NCBI GenBank assembly: GCA_002774575.1
Contig: PEXW01000043.1
Coordinates: forward strand, 1 to 5,162
DNA from: Candidatus Kerfeldbacteria bacterium CG08_land_8_20_14_0_20_43_14
Lineage (GTDB): Bacteria; Patescibacteriota; Patescibacteriia; PEXW01
Direction of reading: 5' to 3'
DNA: 5,162 nt
The notes under the pieces were generated by a model. That model saw only the letters and a list, made by a program, of their open reading frames with translations. It made no database searches and had not been told where the DNA came from. Made by a program: the position numbers and the translations under genes. Of this stretch, positions 4,103 through 5,162 are shown piece by piece; position 1 is the stretch's first letter, and the number at the start of each line of letters is the position of its first letter.

Positions 4103-5136
4103 TGAACAATCTTGAAAAAACCTTAAAGCTTTACGATTATAAAGTCCCCAAAAGCTTAATTGCCCAAAAACCCAGGCTCCCCAGGGATAAAGCCAGGCTT
4201 TTGATTTATGACAGAAAAACCAAACAAACTTGGTTTGATCGTTTTTGCAATTTAGCCAAGTACTTGCCCAAAAACGCGATCTTGGTTTTTAATCAGACCA
4301 AAGTCCTGCCAGCCAGGCTGGAATTGATTAAACCCACTGGCGGTAAAATCAAAATCTTGTACATCAAAAAAACAAGGGGTTTAATTTGGGCTTTGTGCGA
4401 AAAAAATCTGTTTGTTGGCGAAAAATACAATTTGAATAAAAAAATATACTTTAAATTGATTAGCAAAGAAAATAATCACTATATTTTTAAACCATCTTTT
4501 TCAATAAATAAATTAGAATCGATTTTAATAAAATATGGCCTGGCCCCTTTGCCGCCATATATTAAACATTCGCCTTTAACCGAGAGCCAAAGAAAGGCCC
4601 AATACCAAACCATTTTTGCTAAAATTCCCGGCTCTATTGCGGCGCCAACCGCTTCTTTGCATTTCACAAAAAAATTATTTAAGCGACTAAAAGAGCGGGG
4701 GATTAAAATTACTTTTGTAACCCTGCATGTCAACTTAGGTACTTTCGCGCCATTGACTGAAAAAAATTTACAGACTCATCAACTGCATTCGGAATTTTTT
4801 GAAATTGATAAAAAAACCGCGCAGGCCTTAAACCAAGCCAGGCAAAAACACCAGCCGATTATTGCCGTGGGTACGACAGTAATCAGAACTTTGGAATCCA
4901 GCGCAATTGGCAATAAACTGACAAAGCTAATTGGCGATACGCGGCTTTTTATCCAACCAGGTTATAAATTCAAATTTGTTGACCGCCTTATTACCAACTT
5001 TCATGTACCGCGTTCAAGCCTGACGATCTTGGTTTCAACTTTGACTGGCAGAAAAGAACTGCTCAAGCTTTACCAGCGTGCGATTGCTAAAAAACTCCGT
5101 TTTTTCTCTTTTGGGGATGGTATGCTAATTTTATAG
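4102..5136 (+). CDS. queA: S-adenosylmethionine:tRNA ribosyltransferase-isomerase
   Basis: QueA transfers and isomerises the ribosyl moiety of SAM onto preQ1-modified tRNA, producing epoxyqueuosine. From ATG 4102 the product has 344 residues, close to the E. coli length (about 356). Family motifs occur in order: KSLIAQKP (17-24), LVFNQTKVLPARL (61-73), GLAPLPPYI (146-154), PGSIAAPTASLHFT (176-189), TLHVNLGTFAPL (207-218), LHSEFFEI (228-235), VGTTVIRTLES (256-266), TNFHVPRSSL (298-307) and FFSFGDGMLI (334-343). Slight changes are HVNLGTF for HVGLGTF and GDGML for GDAML. A TTG at 4099 could extend it by one residue, but ATG 4102 shares its A with the tgt stop (TGATG), a typical coupling arrangement, and GGAAAA (4091-4096) sits 5 nt upstream. 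Residues 100-145 are a Lys/Asn/Ile-rich, poorly conserved segment encoded by very AT-rich DNA. The gene looks complete. No epoxyqueuosine reductase (queG/queH) is in the window. Confidence 0.96.
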   Translation: MNNLEKTLKLYDYKVPKSLIAQKPRLPRDKARLLIYDRKTKQTWFDRFCNLAKYLPKNAILVFNQTKVLPARLELIKPTGGKIKILYIKKTRGLIWALCEKNLFVGEKYNLNKKIYFKLISKENNHYIFKPSFSINKLESILIKYGLAPLPPYIKHSPLTESQRKAQYQTIFAKIPGSIAAPTASLHFTKKLFKRLKERGIKITFVTLHVNLGTFAPLTEKNLQTHQLHSEFFEIDKKTAQALNQARQKHQPIIAVGTTVIRTLESSAIGNKLTKLIGDTRLFIQPGYKFKFVDRLITNFHVPRSSLTILVSTLTGRKELLKLYQRAIAKKLRFFSFGDGMLIL

Positions 5137-5140
5137 TCTT

Positions 5141-5162
5141 TTTTGGCTAATATTAGCCAAAA
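5141..5162. repeat. 22-bp perfect palindrome after queA, cut by window edge
   Basis: TTTTGGCTAAT (5141-5151) is the exact reverse complement of ATTAGCCAAAA (5152-5162), and the left arm may extend further (more T before 5141). It lies just after the queA stop. The run order is T before and A after, the opposite of a classic terminator, so the visible part does not show a U-tail. A terminator tail could follow beyond the window. Confidence 0.55.

Overview
The window reads as part of a compact, moderately AT-rich bacterial genome, most likely a Candidate Phyla Radiation (Patescibacteria, Parcubacteria-like) organism. This is inferred from lysine-rich proteins, near-absent Shine-Dalgarno sequences, genes 2-3 nt apart or overlapping, and a Tgt variant with an insertion that I associate with that group. 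TGA stops fit the standard bacterial code. All genes are on the + strand, in two blocks.

Region 1-264 has no gene. It holds T-tracts and then, from about 100 to 212, a dense set of GC-rich inverted repeats including a large nested hairpin. Block 1 (265-2824) is a PlsC-type acyltransferase, a Nudix hydrolase, an EamA/DMT membrane transporter and a PIG-L deacetylase. The first two genes are each broken by a net +1 frameshift. Both keep recognisable family motifs on both sides of the shift, so these are either recent mutations or sequence errors. Intergenic gaps after the Nudix gene are 2 and 3 nt, which suggests co-transcription. A good sigma70-like promoter sits in the 3' end of plsC, just ahead of the Nudix gene. 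A 20-bp perfect palindrome followed by a T-rich tail closes the block.

Block 2 (2966-5136) is tgt and queA, overlapping by one base (stop TGA, start ATG). These are consecutive steps of queuosine tRNA modification: Tgt exchanges guanine-34 for preQ1, then QueA adds the epoxycyclopentanediol from SAM. No preQ1 synthesis gene or epoxyqueuosine reductase is in the window. The tgt leader carries a second GC-rich hairpin and three short CGTA(A/G)TT repeats. A 22-bp perfect palindrome follows queA and is cut by the window edge.

I see no clearly new multi-gene system. The observations most worth a second look are the paired frameshifts, the exact 20-bp repeat that covers one of them, the GC-rich palindromic elements, and the unusual substrate-pocket region of Tgt.
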